From positions 1 to 21,032 of the forward strand of contig JBGYPP010000045.1 of assembly GCA_041838515.1 (NCBI GenBank): a stretch of DNA of 21,032 nucleotides. Reading direction: 5' to 3'. The DNA comes from JBGYPP01 sp041838515 (lineage in GTDB: Bacteria > Bacillota > Clostridia > Lachnospirales > Lachnospiraceae). Shown here piece by piece: positions 13,728 to 21,032 of this stretch. Position 1 is the stretch's first letter. Every line of letters begins with the position of its first letter. Both the position numbers and the translations under genes were made by a program. Below the pieces are notes generated by a model. It searched no databases and was not told the DNA's origin. It saw only the letters and a list, made by a program, of their open reading frames with translations.

Positions 13728-15770
13728 ATGCCAAAAAATAGCAAAAATAAAAAAGGCGGGGAGTTGGTGGGGACCTTTCTGGGCCATGCAAAGGGCTTTG
13801 GCTTTGTGCGGGTAGAGGGTTACGCCGAGGATTTCTTCGTACCTGCCAATAAGGTAATGGGAGCCTTTCATTTGGATCAGGTGGCCATACGAGAGCTGGG
13901 CCAAGGGGAATTGGAGAGGGGGGGGCGACGCAGAGAGGCCAGGGTGGAGCGCATTTTGTCCCGGGGCATACAACAGGCCGTGGGCACATTTTGGCCGGTC
14001 AAGGGCAGCTATGCCTTTGTAGTTCCGGACAATAAGAATCTGCATGAGGATATCTATATTTCCAGGGAGCATTTCGGCGGGGCTGCCGGCGGCGATAAGG
14101 TCCTGGTGCGGCTGACCGGTTATGGAACGGACAGGAAGAGTCCGGAGGGAGCGGTCATAGAGGTGCTGGGGGAGGAGGGCGCTCCGGGCGTGGATATGCT
14201 CTCTATCCTGCGGGGACATGGCTTGGAGATCTCTTTTCCCCCAAGGGTTCTGGCGGAGGCGGCCAAATGGGGGGAGAATGTCAAAGACAAGGATGCCCTG
14301 GGCCGAAAGGATCTGCGCCGCGCCTTTACCATCACCATAGACGGGGAGGATGCCAAGGATCTGGACGATGCGCTGAGCATAGAGAAGGACGGCGAGGAAT
14401 ATGTCTTGACCGTACATATAGCCGATGTGGCGCATTATGTGCCGGAGGATGGGCCTCTGGACCGGGAGGCCGTCAAGAGAGGCACCAGCGTATATATGCC
14501 GGACCGGGTTCTGCCCATGCTGCCCCCACAGCTCTCCAACGGACTCTGTTCTCTTAATGCCGGAGAAGATCGCTTGGCCCTGAGCGTGCAAATCAGCGTG
14601 GACGCCTCCGGGGAGGTGGTGGATTACAGCCTGAGCGAGAGCATAATCCGTGTGGACAGGCGGCTGAGCTACAGCTATGTGGCCGCCGTTTTGGCCGGAG
14701 AGGAGGCAGCGGATGCTGTGCTGAGGGAAACCCTGGCCATGTTGGATGCGCTGGCGCAGCTGCTGGGCCGCAAGAGGCAGAAGCGGGGTTCCATCGATTT
14801 TGAATTTCCCGAGTGCAAGATACAGCTGGACGAGAAGGGCCAACCGGTGGATATACAGCCCTACCTGCCCAACCGCGCCACCCGCCTGATAGAGGAATGC
14901 ATGCTGTTGGCCAATGAAACCGTGGCCCAGCATTTCTATTGGCTGGACATACCCTTTGTCTATCGCAGCCACCCGGCGCCGGATGCGGAGTCCATAGCCA
15001 AACTGTCGGCTTTTATCTCCAATATGGGTTATTATCTACAGGTAAAGGACCAGGCCGGCCGTCATGCGCCCAGGCGCAAGGGCGGAGAGGGAGGGGAGAG
15101 GCCTGCTTCCGGCATACATCCCAAGGAATTGCAAAAGCTGCTGGACAAGGTGGCCGGCAAGGGGGAGGAGGCCTTGATTTCCCGCATGACCCTGCGCAGC
15201 ATGAAAAAAGCGTATTACAGCACGGACCATCCGGGACATTTTGGCCTGGCCTGTCAGTATTACTGTCATTTTACCTCTCCCATACGGCGGTATCCGGATT
15301 TGCAGATCCATAGGATCATCAAGGAGTATCTGGCCCGCAGGCTGGATGGCGACAGAAAGCGCCACTATGGGGATATACTGGAGCAAAGGGCTGCCACATC
15401 CTCGGCGGCTGAGCGCAGGGCCCAGGAGGTGGAGAGGGAGGCGGTCAAGCGCAAAAAGGCCCAATATATGGCCAAGCGCATAGGCTGTTCCTATGAGGGG
15501 GTTGTCAGCTCTGTCACTCCCTGGGGTATGTATGTGGAGCTGCCCAATACTGTGGAGGGGCTGGTACATATTTTTTCCCTGCCGGGGGATGATTACGCTT
15601 ATGCGGAAGAGAGCCTGGAATTGGTGGGCAAGAGGACGGGCAGGGTGTATGCGCTGGGGCAGCCTGTGGGGGTGAGGGTGTTGTCCGTGGACGTGGCCGC
15701 CGCCACTGTGGATTTTGTATTGGAGGAGGAAGATGGCCAAGAAGGAGGGTTTGCGGCTGATAGCCAATAA
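13728..15770 (+). CDS. rnr: Ribonuclease R
   Basis: A 680-residue 3'-to-5' exoribonuclease that degrades structured RNA and, with SmpB and tmRNA, non-stop messages. Domains in order: cold-shock OB folds (about 10-150, with GFGFVRV and a second at SYAFVVPD), the RNB catalytic domain (about 195-520) and an S1 domain (about 590-675). The metal-binding aspartates lie in IDGEDAKDLDDA: Asp205, Asp211, Asp213 and Asp214. RGTSVYMPDRVLPMLP, LSNGLCSLN and the late HFTSPIRRYPDLQ motif are intact. The start at 13728 has GAAAGG nine bases ahead; an ATG seven bases earlier is out of frame and stops at once. Its last 38 bases overlap smpB. The protein is slightly shorter than Escherichia coli RNase R, as is usual in Bacillota. 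Confidence 0.97.
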   Translation: MPKNSKNKKGGELVGTFLGHAKGFGFVRVEGYAEDFFVPANKVMGAFHLDQVAIRELGQGELERGGRRREARVERILSRGIQQAVGTFWPVKGSYAFVVPDNKNLHEDIYISREHFGGAAGGDKVLVRLTGYGTDRKSPEGAVIEVLGEEGAPGVDMLSILRGHGLEISFPPRVLAEAAKWGENVKDKDALGRKDLRRAFTITIDGEDAKDLDDALSIEKDGEEYVLTVHIADVAHYVPEDGPLDREAVKRGTSVYMPDRVLPMLPPQLSNGLCSLNAGEDRLALSVQISVDASGEVVDYSLSESIIRVDRRLSYSYVAAVLAGEEAADAVLRETLAMLDALAQLLGRKRQKRGSIDFEFPECKIQLDEKGQPVDIQPYLPNRATRLIEECMLLANETVAQHFYWLDIPFVYRSHPAPDAESIAKLSAFISNMGYYLQVKDQAGRHAPRRKGGEGGERPASGIHPKELQKLLDKVAGKGEEALISRMTLRSMKKAYYSTDHPGHFGLACQYYCHFTSPIRRYPDLQIHRIIKEYLARRLDGDRKRHYGDILEQRAATSSAAERRAQEVEREAVKRKKAQYMAKRIGCSYEGVVSSVTPWGMYVELPNTVEGLVHIFSLPGDDYAYAEESLELVGKRTGRVYALGQPVGVRVLSVDVAAATVDFVLEEEDGQEGGFAADSQ

Positions 15771-16200
15771 CAAAAAGGCCTACCATGAGTATTTTATAGA
15801 GGAAAAATTTGAGGCCGGGCTGGAGCTGTACGGTACGGAGGTCAAATCCCTGCGCCAGGGCAAGTGCAGCATCAAAGAGGCCTTTGTCCGCATCCAAAAG
15901 GGAGAGGTTTTTATCTACGGCATGCACATACCTCCCTATGAAAAGGGCAATATTTTTAACAAGGATCCCCTGCGGGTTCGCAAACTCCTGCTGCACCGGG
16001 CACAGATACGCAAGCTGGCAGGGGCTGTGTCCCAGAAAGGGTATACCTTGGCGCCTTTGCAGGTATACTTTCAGCACGGACTGGCCAAGCTGGAGATAGG
16101 CCTGGCCAAGGGAAAGAAGCTCTATGACAAGCGGCAGGATATGGCCAAAAAGGATCAGAAGCGTGAGGCCCAGAGGCAGTTCAAGGTGGAAAATCTCTAG
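15733..16200 (+). CDS. smpB: SsrA-binding protein SmpB
   Basis: A 155-residue protein that binds tmRNA and brings it to stalled ribosomes for trans-translation. It starts with IANNKKAYHEYFIEEKFEAG and continues with the diagnostic ELYGTEVKSLRQGKCSIKE and GMHIPPYEKGN. The basic C-terminal tail (KGKKLYDKRQDMAKKDQKRE) that occupies the mRNA channel is complete. The ATG at 15733 has GGAGGAGGAAG directly before it, inside rnr. Two earlier codons in frame (from 15715) lack a site. The 38-base overlap with rnr and the shared pathway point to coupled expression. No ssrA (tmRNA) gene follows within the window. Confidence 0.98.
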   Translation: MAKKEGLRLIANNKKAYHEYFIEEKFEAGLELYGTEVKSLRQGKCSIKEAFVRIQKGEVFIYGMHIPPYEKGNIFNKDPLRVRKLLLHRAQIRKLAGAVSQKGYTLAPLQVYFQHGLAKLEIGLAKGKKLYDKRQDMAKKDQKREAQRQFKVENL

Positions 16201-16220
16201 GGCGATAGGTGGGCTGGGTG

Positions 16221-17210
16221 ATGGTGCAGGGGATTTGGGTGCATATGGGCGCCTTGGTTCTGGCGATGGCTATGGACAGGCTGTGGGCGGATCCTGCGGG
16301 TTGGCCCCATCCCGTATGTTGGATGGGTCGGGCCATATCGGCGCTGGAGAGGCGCTGGGGTGCGCCGGCTGTGGCCGATCCCATGCTGAGGCGGCAGGGC
16401 GGGCGGCGGTTGGTTCTGGTGCTATTGGGAAGCAGCGCCTTGGCAGCCGCCTTGTTGTGGGTGCCGGCCTTTTTTTTGCCTCCGGCTGCAGCCTTGCTGT
16501 GGGAGGCATGCCTGCTCTGGCCGGCCTTGGCTATGGAGGGGCTGGCCAGGGAGGCCGCCAAGGTGCAGTCGGCGCTGGAGGCTGGAGATCTGTCCGGGGC
16601 CAGGCTGGCGCTGTCCATGGTGGTGGGCAGGGATACCAGGGAATTGGACGGGGAGGCCGTGGCCAGGGCCTGTGTGGAAACTGTGGCGGAGAATACCTGT
16701 GATGGCGTATTGGCTCCGCTTTTTTTTGCTGCGCTGGGGGGGCCGGTGCTGGCATGGACGTACAAGGCGGTCAACACCATGGATTCCATGGTGGCTTATC
16801 AGACCCCAGAGAGGCTGGATTTTGGCCGGGCGGCGGCTTTGACCGACGATGCCTGGAATTGGCTGCCGGCCAGGCTGGGAGGGGCGGCGGCAGTTCTGGC
16901 CGCCGGGCTTTGTCCGGGCATGTCCATGGCCCGGGCCTGGAGGGTTTTTTTGTCGGACAGGCGCAGGCACAAAAGCCCCAACAGCGGCCATCTGGAGTCG
17001 GCCTTTGCTGGCGCTCTGGGGCTGCGGCTGGGAGGGCCGGGCCGTTACTTTGGCCGTTTGGTGGACAAACCTTGGATAGGCGCCGGTTTGGGAGCGCCCG
17101 CCGCCGGCCATATCCGCCAGGCCTGCCGGCTGCTGTACGCCACCTCCCTGGTATGGCTGCTGGGGCTGTTGGGGCTGTTGGGGCTGGTATCTTGGGCGTT
17201 GGTTGGCTAA
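16221..17210 (+). CDS. cbiB: Adenosylcobinamide-phosphate synthase CbiB
   Basis: A 329-residue membrane protein that joins adenosylcobyric acid with (R)-1-amino-2-propanol phosphate to make adenosylcobinamide phosphate, late in B12 synthesis. Conserved motifs are present in order: DRLWADP and HPVCWMGRAI near the N-terminus, then VVGRDTRELDGEAVARACVE and ENTCDGVLAPLF. These are followed by YKAVNTMDSMVAYQT, and DDAWNWLPARL. Near residue 260 SPNSGHLESAFAGALG is also intact. Four to five membrane spans are seen. The ATG at 16221 has an AGGTGGG stretch seven bases before it; a GTG at 16209 is in frame. The start lies 20 bases after smpB with no terminator, so it may be read from the rnr-smpB transcript. 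The C-terminus has a simple LLGLLGLLGL repeat made of a 9-bp DNA repeat. Confidence 0.95.
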   Translation: MVQGIWVHMGALVLAMAMDRLWADPAGWPHPVCWMGRAISALERRWGAPAVADPMLRRQGGRRLVLVLLGSSALAAALLWVPAFFLPPAAALLWEACLLWPALAMEGLAREAAKVQSALEAGDLSGARLALSMVVGRDTRELDGEAVARACVETVAENTCDGVLAPLFFAALGGPVLAWTYKAVNTMDSMVAYQTPERLDFGRAAALTDDAWNWLPARLGGAAAVLAAGLCPGMSMARAWRVFLSDRRRHKSPNSGHLESAFAGALGLRLGGPGRYFGRLVDKPWIGAGLGAPAAGHIRQACRLLYATSLVWLLGLLGLLGLVSWALVG

Positions 17211-17320
17211 CATCACTTTATTTATAAACAAAATATAAATATGTCGGATTAAATATATAAAAGTTACAAAATATCTGACTATAACTCGTCTTTCCATGTT
17301 CTCCCAGAGGGGCATATTGC

Positions 17321-17349
17321 AGGAGGGATTTCCAGAGTCCTCCTTTTTT
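17321..17349 (+). terminator. Terminator downstream of cbiB
   Basis: The arms aggagg (17321-17326) and cctcct (17339-17344) pair around a 12-base loop and run into six T (17344-17349). It lies about 110 bases past the cbiB stop, so cbiB and the following cob genes are probably separate transcripts. Confidence 0.6.
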
Positions 17350-17520
17350 CCGGGAGCTAATGCATGTTTTCTGTATTCGGCGGTACTTGGCCTGGTACGG
17401 CAGCTCCTCCTTATCCGTATAGGTCTGGTTGAGTATCTCCATCTCCTCTTAGGAAATCTTGCCGGTATAACCCAGAATATGGGAAAAATACTTGGATGGA
17501 GATAAAAAATATCCGGATAA
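17345..17520 (-). pseudogene. Decayed fragment resembling a class B penicillin-binding protein
   Basis: On the minus strand, starting near 17520, one frame reads SPSKYFSHILGYTGKIS, then a TAA at 17449, then EEMEILNQTYTDKEEL. This resembles the dimerisation-domain segment of PBP2/MrdA-type proteins, where HIIGYTGKIS-EEL is followed by a short linker and VGKxGIE. The expected continuation then appears one frame over as AEYRKHALAPGKK (about 17362-17400), which would match IEYxME-LxGK after a small insertion. An in-frame stop, a frameshift and no start codon suggest a dead remnant. The identification rests on remembered family patterns over about 50 residues, so it is tentative. Confidence 0.4.
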
Positions 17521-17667
17521 TTGCGTATCACAGGCAGGCACCGCTTCGGCGGTGCTTGTTGCTTTGTGGAGAGTATATGAGAACTGCGCTGTATGTGGTA
17601 TACTTGTAGCCGTAGTATTGCCCCTGTCTTACAGGGGGTTGGAGTTCTGGAGGAGGTCAGGCGAGCA
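17521..17667 (+). promoter_or_regulatory. Leader region of the cobD-cbiC gene
   Basis: Two perfect hairpins stand upstream of the fusion gene. One is gcaccgc-ttcg-gcggtgc (17538-17555), a very stable tetraloop stem followed by a weak T-rich stretch. The other is cccctgt-ctt-acagggg (17621-17637), ending about 12 bases before the ribosome-binding site GGAGGAGG. A TATACT at 17599-17604 could be a -10 but has no good -35. I looked for the conserved B12 box of cobalamin riboswitches and did not find it. The rest of the 17211-17320 gap is AT-rich and shows nothing recognisable. Confidence 0.4.
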
Positions 17668-19572
17668 ATGGGGATCAATCATGGTGGGGATATATATAGG
17701 CACAAGGTGGAATGGGATTTTTCGGTGAATACCAATCCCCTGGGTCCATCGGAGGCCGTCAGGCAGGCCTATGTCCGGGCGGCGGAGTCCATAGACAGGT
17801 ATCCGGATTTGGCGCAAAGTTCGCTGAAGGAGGCTTTGGCCATCCATCTGGGGCTACGTGTACAGGATGTGCTTCTGGGCAATGGGGCCAGCGAGCTGTT
17901 GATGGCATATATGCAGGCCCTGCGGCCGGCCAGCGTGCTGCTGGCCACGCCCTGCTTTGAGGGATATGCGCGGGCCGCCCGGGCTGTGGGCGCAGAAATT
18001 CAGGTGTATGCGCTGGAGGCGGGGCGGGGATTTTTGGCGGGGGAGGATCTGTGGCAGAGCCTGGAAAAAGGACCGGATATGCTGGTTCTGGCCAATCCCA
18101 ACAATCCCACGGGGCGCTGGATAGATTGGGATTTTTTGCATTCCGTGGCCGTCTACTGCCAGAGAAAGGGCATATATTTTTTGCTGGATGAGAGCTTTGC
18201 TTATCTCTCCGATGCTGGCCGGGGGCATACAGCCTGGGTGAAGGAATTTTCGTATTTCGCCCTGTTGGGCGGATTTACCAAGTCCAGCGCCATGCCAGGG
18301 CTGAGGCTGGGATATATATTGTGCAAGGATGAACAGACTCGCAGCCGCATACAAGCCCAGCTGCCGGAGTGGAATGTGTCCATACCGGCCCAGGAGGCGG
18401 GGCTGGCTGCTCTGGGGGATGGACCCTGGGTGGAGAGGGCCAGGGAGCTGATCCGCAAGGAGAAGCCCCGGCTATCAGGGGCATTGGAGGAAATGGGCAT
18501 CAGGGTCTGGCCCTCCGAGGCCAATTTTCTGCTCTGCCATTCCCCTTTTCCGGTGTACAAGCGGCTTTTGGAAAAGGGTATATTGGTGCGGGATGGCAGG
18601 CGTTTTCCCGGTCTGGGCAAGGGATATTTCCGGGTGGCCGTAAGAGAGGCCGGGGAAAATGACAAATTGCTGGAGGCTCTGGCGGCGCTGCTGGGCAAGT
18701 CCTGGCCTATGGGGGCTGACAAGGCCATATATTTGGCGCAAAATGTGCCGGAAATAAGGGAGATGGCACATACTAAGGAGGATGGAGTATCTGCTATGGC
18801 AACTGTTGATTTCCGGGAATTTATGATATCCGGAGTAGGGGAATCTATCCCCGGAAAAAGCCGTTTTTTCGGAGAAAATCTTGCTTCTCAAGAGGCCTTG
18901 GGCATCCATTCCCGGGCGGGAGCCGCCAAAGCGCCCCTGCACTACGAGGAGGTGGAGCCGGAGCGCATAGAGGCGCGCAGCATGGAGATCCTTTCCGGGG
19001 AGCTGGAGGCCATGGGACTGCGGCTGGATGCGGAGCAGGCTCCTCTGATCAAGAGGGCCATACACACGACGGCGGATTTTTCCTATGCCCAGACCTTGCG
19101 TTTTTCCCCGGGTGCCTGCCAAAAGGCGCTGGAGTATTTCCGCAGGGGCGTGGAGGTGGTTACAGACACCAATATGGCGCTGTCCGGCATCAATAAGTCG
19201 GCGCTGGAGAAATGGGGAGGCAGGGCCTACTGCTTTATGGCGGATGGGGATGTGGCCCTGGAGGCCAAGGAGAGGGGCGTGACCCGAGCCGCCGTCTGCA
19301 TGGAGAGGGCCATGGCTCTGGGGCGTCCGGTGGTGGCCGTGGTAGGCAATGCGCCTACTGCGCTGCTGCGCATTCGGGAACTCTATGATGCGGGCCTTTG
19401 GAGGCCTGCGCTGGTCATAGGCGTTCCTGTGGGCTTTGTCAATGTGGAATATGCCAAGGAAAAAATTCTGGAAACGGATTTGGATTATATTATCAACCAG
19501 GGCCGCAAGGGGGGCAGCAATGTGGCGGCGGCATTGTGCAATGCGCTGCTCTATGAAGCGGCTGGGCGTTGA
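17668..19572 (+). CDS. Fusion of CobD-type threonine-phosphate decarboxylase and CbiC methylmutase
   Basis: A 634-residue protein joining two B12 enzymes. Residues 1-345 are a PLP fold type I enzyme of the CobD group, which decarboxylates L-threonine 3-phosphate to aminopropanol phosphate. They show DFSVNTNPLGPS, GNGASELL, the NPNNPTG turn (143-149), Asp174 in LLDESF, and the PLP lysine Lys205 in GGFTKSSAMPGLRLGY. Residues about 428-634 are CbiC, cobalt-precorrin-8 methylmutase, with the catalytic His466 in RAIHTTADF, VVTDTNMALSGI, GNAPTALL, GVPVGFVN and GRKGGSNVAAALCNALL. A linker of about 80 residues separates them. The ATG at 17668 has GGAGGAGG ten bases ahead. An internal ATG (18796, Met377) has GGATGGAG ahead of it, so a separate CbiC could also be made. 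CobD assignment rather than histidinol-phosphate aminotransferase rests on context and motifs. Confidence 0.9.
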   Translation: MGINHGGDIYRHKVEWDFSVNTNPLGPSEAVRQAYVRAAESIDRYPDLAQSSLKEALAIHLGLRVQDVLLGNGASELLMAYMQALRPASVLLATPCFEGYARAARAVGAEIQVYALEAGRGFLAGEDLWQSLEKGPDMLVLANPNNPTGRWIDWDFLHSVAVYCQRKGIYFLLDESFAYLSDAGRGHTAWVKEFSYFALLGGFTKSSAMPGLRLGYILCKDEQTRSRIQAQLPEWNVSIPAQEAGLAALGDGPWVERARELIRKEKPRLSGALEEMGIRVWPSEANFLLCHSPFPVYKRLLEKGILVRDGRRFPGLGKGYFRVAVREAGENDKLLEALAALLGKSWPMGADKAIYLAQNVPEIREMAHTKEDGVSAMATVDFREFMISGVGESIPGKSRFFGENLASQEALGIHSRAGAAKAPLHYEEVEPERIEARSMEILSGELEAMGLRLDAEQAPLIKRAIHTTADFSYAQTLRFSPGACQKALEYFRRGVEVVTDTNMALSGINKSALEKWGGRAYCFMADGDVALEAKERGVTRAAVCMERAMALGRPVVAVVGNAPTALLRIRELYDAGLWRPALVIGVPVGFVNVEYAKEKILETDLDYIINQGRKGGSNVAAALCNALLYEAAGR

Positions 19573-19587
19573 GCCGGGGAGGTGGGC

Positions 19588-20721
19588 ATGATGGGGCAGG
19601 CTGGGAAGCAAAAGCCCCCGGGCTTTGGATTTACCACCGGCAGCTGTGCGGCGGCGGCGGCCAAGGCGGCGGCCCATATGCTGCTCCTGGGCCGGGGCAT
19701 AGAGGAGATATCGTTGATCACCCCGGCGGGGGTGGAATTTTGCGCGCCTGTGCACTGCCTGGAGAGGAGGGAAAATAGTGTATCTGCAGGCATATATAAG
19801 GATGCCGGTGAGGATCCGGACATCACCCATGGCGCTATGATCTGTGCCAAAGTATGCCTGGCGGAGCGTCGGGACGGGCCGGCCATACGCCTGGAGGGGG
19901 GAGATGGCGTGGGCAGGGTGACCCGGCCCGGATTAGATCCGCCTGTGGGCAGCGCAGCCATCAATTCCCGGCCCAGAGCCATGATAGTGGCTGAGGTGGA
20001 GCAGGTCTGCCGGGCCTTGGATTGGCAGGGGGGACTGGATGTGGAAATCTTTGTACCCCGGGGGGAGGAGTTGGCCAAGTCCACATTCAACAGCCGCCTG
20101 GGCATAGTGGGCGGAATATCCATACTGGGCACCAGCGGTTTGGTGGAACCCATGAGCCGGCAGGCCCTGCTGGATACCATAGCATTAGAGCTGGAACAGC
20201 GGCGGGCTTTGGGCAGGGATGTGGTGGCCATGGCTCCCGGCAATTACGGCAGGGAATTTTTGCTGCGGGCCTACGGATATGATGTGGATGCCAGTGTAAA
20301 GTGCAGCAATTTTATAGGTTTGAGCCTGGATATGGCCAGGGAGAAGGGATTTACATCCCTGCTGCTCACCGGACATATGGGCAAGCTGGTCAAGGTGGCG
20401 GCAGGAGTGATGAACACCCATTCTCAGGAGGGAGATGGCCGTATGGAGATTTTGGCTGCAGCGGCCCTGCGCTGCGGCGCCGATGGAGATATGGGGCGGG
20501 CGTTGTTGGACTGCATATCCACCGAGGCCGCTGTGGAGGTGTTGGAGGCCGGGGGGCTAAAGACTGCCGTGATGGGGCATTTGACTGAGAGGATATACCA
20601 GGCGCTGCAAAGGCGGGGCGGCTCTATGGCTGTGGAGTGCATGGTCTATTCCCAGAGCCAGGGCCTGCTGGGCTCTAGCCCCGGGGCAGAGGCTCTGCTG
20701 GCCCGCATACAGGGCCGCTGA
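19588..20721 (+). CDS. cbiD: Cobalt-precorrin-5B C1-methyltransferase CbiD
   Basis: A 377-residue cytoplasmic enzyme of the anaerobic B12 pathway that methylates C1 of cobalt-precorrin-5B using S-adenosylmethionine. Family motifs are in order: GFGFTTGSCAAAAAKAA (residues about 12-28), TRPGLDPPVGSAAIN, then FVPRGEELAKSTFNSRLG with GGISILGTSGLVEPMS. After these come GNYGREFL, SNFIGLSLDMA and LLTGHMGKLVKVAAGVMNTHS. Length matches the family. The start at 19588 is placed by GGGGAGG five bases upstream; a second ATG is the next codon. It follows the cobD-cbiC gene by 15 bases, so both are one operon. Its stop codon TGA shares its last base with an ATG that opens into the downstream repeat. Confidence 0.97.
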   Translation: MMGQAGKQKPPGFGFTTGSCAAAAAKAAAHMLLLGRGIEEISLITPAGVEFCAPVHCLERRENSVSAGIYKDAGEDPDITHGAMICAKVCLAERRDGPAIRLEGGDGVGRVTRPGLDPPVGSAAINSRPRAMIVAEVEQVCRALDWQGGLDVEIFVPRGEELAKSTFNSRLGIVGGISILGTSGLVEPMSRQALLDTIALELEQRRALGRDVVAMAPGNYGREFLLRAYGYDVDASVKCSNFIGLSLDMAREKGFTSLLLTGHMGKLVKVAAGVMNTHSQEGDGRMEILAAAALRCGADGDMGRALLDCISTEAAVEVLEAGGLKTAVMGHLTERIYQALQRRGGSMAVECMVYSQSQGLLGSSPGAEALLARIQGR

Positions 20722-21032
20722 TGGCGGAAAGTTGCGGTATGGCGCAGCATGGAGAGGGAGCCGTAGGCTGGGGACCGGTCCATGAGCTAGGCCTGGGCGT
20801 GTATTTCTTTATACCGCTTAGAGATGGCTGTCCGTGGTTGGCGGCAAGATGCGGTATGGCGCAGCATGGAGAGGGAGCCGTAGGCTGGGGATAGGTCCAT
20901 GAGCTAGGCCTGGGCGTGTATTTTCCTATACCGCTTAGAGATGGCTGTCCGTGGTTGGCGGCAAGATGCGGTATGGCGCAGCATGGAGAGGGAGCCGTAG
21001 GCTGGGGACCGGTCCATGAGCTAGGCCTGGGC
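20721..21032. repeat. 117-bp tandem direct repeat, at least 2.7 copies
   Basis: Copies lie at 20721-20837, 20838-20954 and 20955-21032, the last cut by the window edge. The second and third match almost throughout; the first differs in its first 13 bases, and copy 2 differs from the others at ggataggtcc versus ggaccggtcc. Copies 1 and 2 also differ at tttcttta versus tttccta-like bases before ataccgc. Each unit has an inverted pair gcggtat...ataccgc spanning 84 bases (20734-20740 with 20811-20817) and, in copies 1 and 3, the palindrome ggaccggtcc. The period equals 39 codons. The array starts exactly at the end of cbiD. There are no unique spacers, so it is not a CRISPR. Confidence 0.93.

Noticed and set aside
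13710..14972. Long open frame on the strand opposite rnr (420 codons); similar long antisense frames at 16422-17678 and 18475-19830
   Set aside because: They lie opposite well-recognised genes, have low-complexity His/Pro/Gln-rich translations, and no ribosome-binding sites. They arise from the GC-rich codon pattern of the real genes.
16201..16220. ssrA (tmRNA) gene next to smpB
   Set aside because: Only 20 bases separate smpB from cbiB, and no tmRNA-like sequence is seen elsewhere in the window.
17521..17667. Cobalamin riboswitch in front of the cobD-cbiC gene
   Set aside because: Two hairpins are present but the conserved B12 box was not found, and the region is shorter than a full cobalamin riboswitch.
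20721..21032. CRISPR array
   Set aside because: The 117-bp units are near-identical along their whole length, with no unique spacers, and no cas gene is nearby. The same reasoning excludes the 16-bp array at the left end.

Overview
The window looks like chromosomal DNA of a fairly GC-rich member of the Clostridia (Bacillota). The reasons are the gene neighbourhoods rpmE-yqhQ-prmC-prfA and secG-rnr-smpB, strong Gram-positive ribosome-binding sites (AAGGAGG type), near-consensus sigma-A promoters with 17-base spacers, a release factor 1 with the Firmicutes-style PET tripeptide, and an anaerobic (cbi-type) cobalamin pathway. Codon use is odd for a GC-rich genome: isoleucine is mostly ATA in several genes. 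No phage, transposase, CRISPR array or toxin-antitoxin module was seen.

Layout. 1-350: a 16-bp tandem repeat entering from outside the window, then tRNA-Thr(GGU) on the minus strand with its own promoter and terminator. 444-1777: a TraX-family membrane protein and, convergent with it, the manganese exporter mntP; the two overlap by four bases. 1836-2974: a cold-shock gene with a long, highly structured leader, and a small nitroreductase, both on the minus strand. 3158-4280: a fructokinase-like ROK kinase and a small gene of unknown function. 4494-7087: a minus-strand pair, a YbiT-type ABC-F ATPase followed by a PHP-domain phosphoesterase of the RNase AM type. 7201-10558: rpmE with a folded leader and its own terminator, then yqhQ (DUF1385), prmC and prfA, which overlap each other. 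10559-11011: non-coding, with a 15-bp triplicate repeat. 11012-12307: a CNNM/CorC-type ion transporter on the minus strand, started by TTG. 12619-13240: remains of a zinc-ribbon membrane protein broken by frameshifts. 13361-16200: secG, a strong terminator, rnr and smpB. 16221-20721: cobalamin genes cbiB, a cobD-cbiC fusion and cbiD, interrupted after cbiB by what looks like a decayed penicillin-binding-protein fragment on the opposite strand. 20721-21032: a 117-bp tandem repeat that runs out of the window.

How the genes fit together. Much of the middle of the window concerns translation and RNA quality control: L31, PrmC modifying RF1, RF1 itself, ABC-F, RNase R and SmpB (the last two act together in trans-translation), plus the PHP exonuclease-type protein and the RNA chaperone Csp. 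The right end supplies three to four steps of anaerobic B12 synthesis: CbiD (C1 methylation), CbiC (methyl migration from C11 to C12), CobD (aminopropanol phosphate) and CbiB (joining the aminopropanol arm to the corrin ring). The fused CobD-CbiC protein, the long-period repeat behind cbiD, the csp leader and the two decayed genes are the items most worth a second look. I found no convincing wholly new system.
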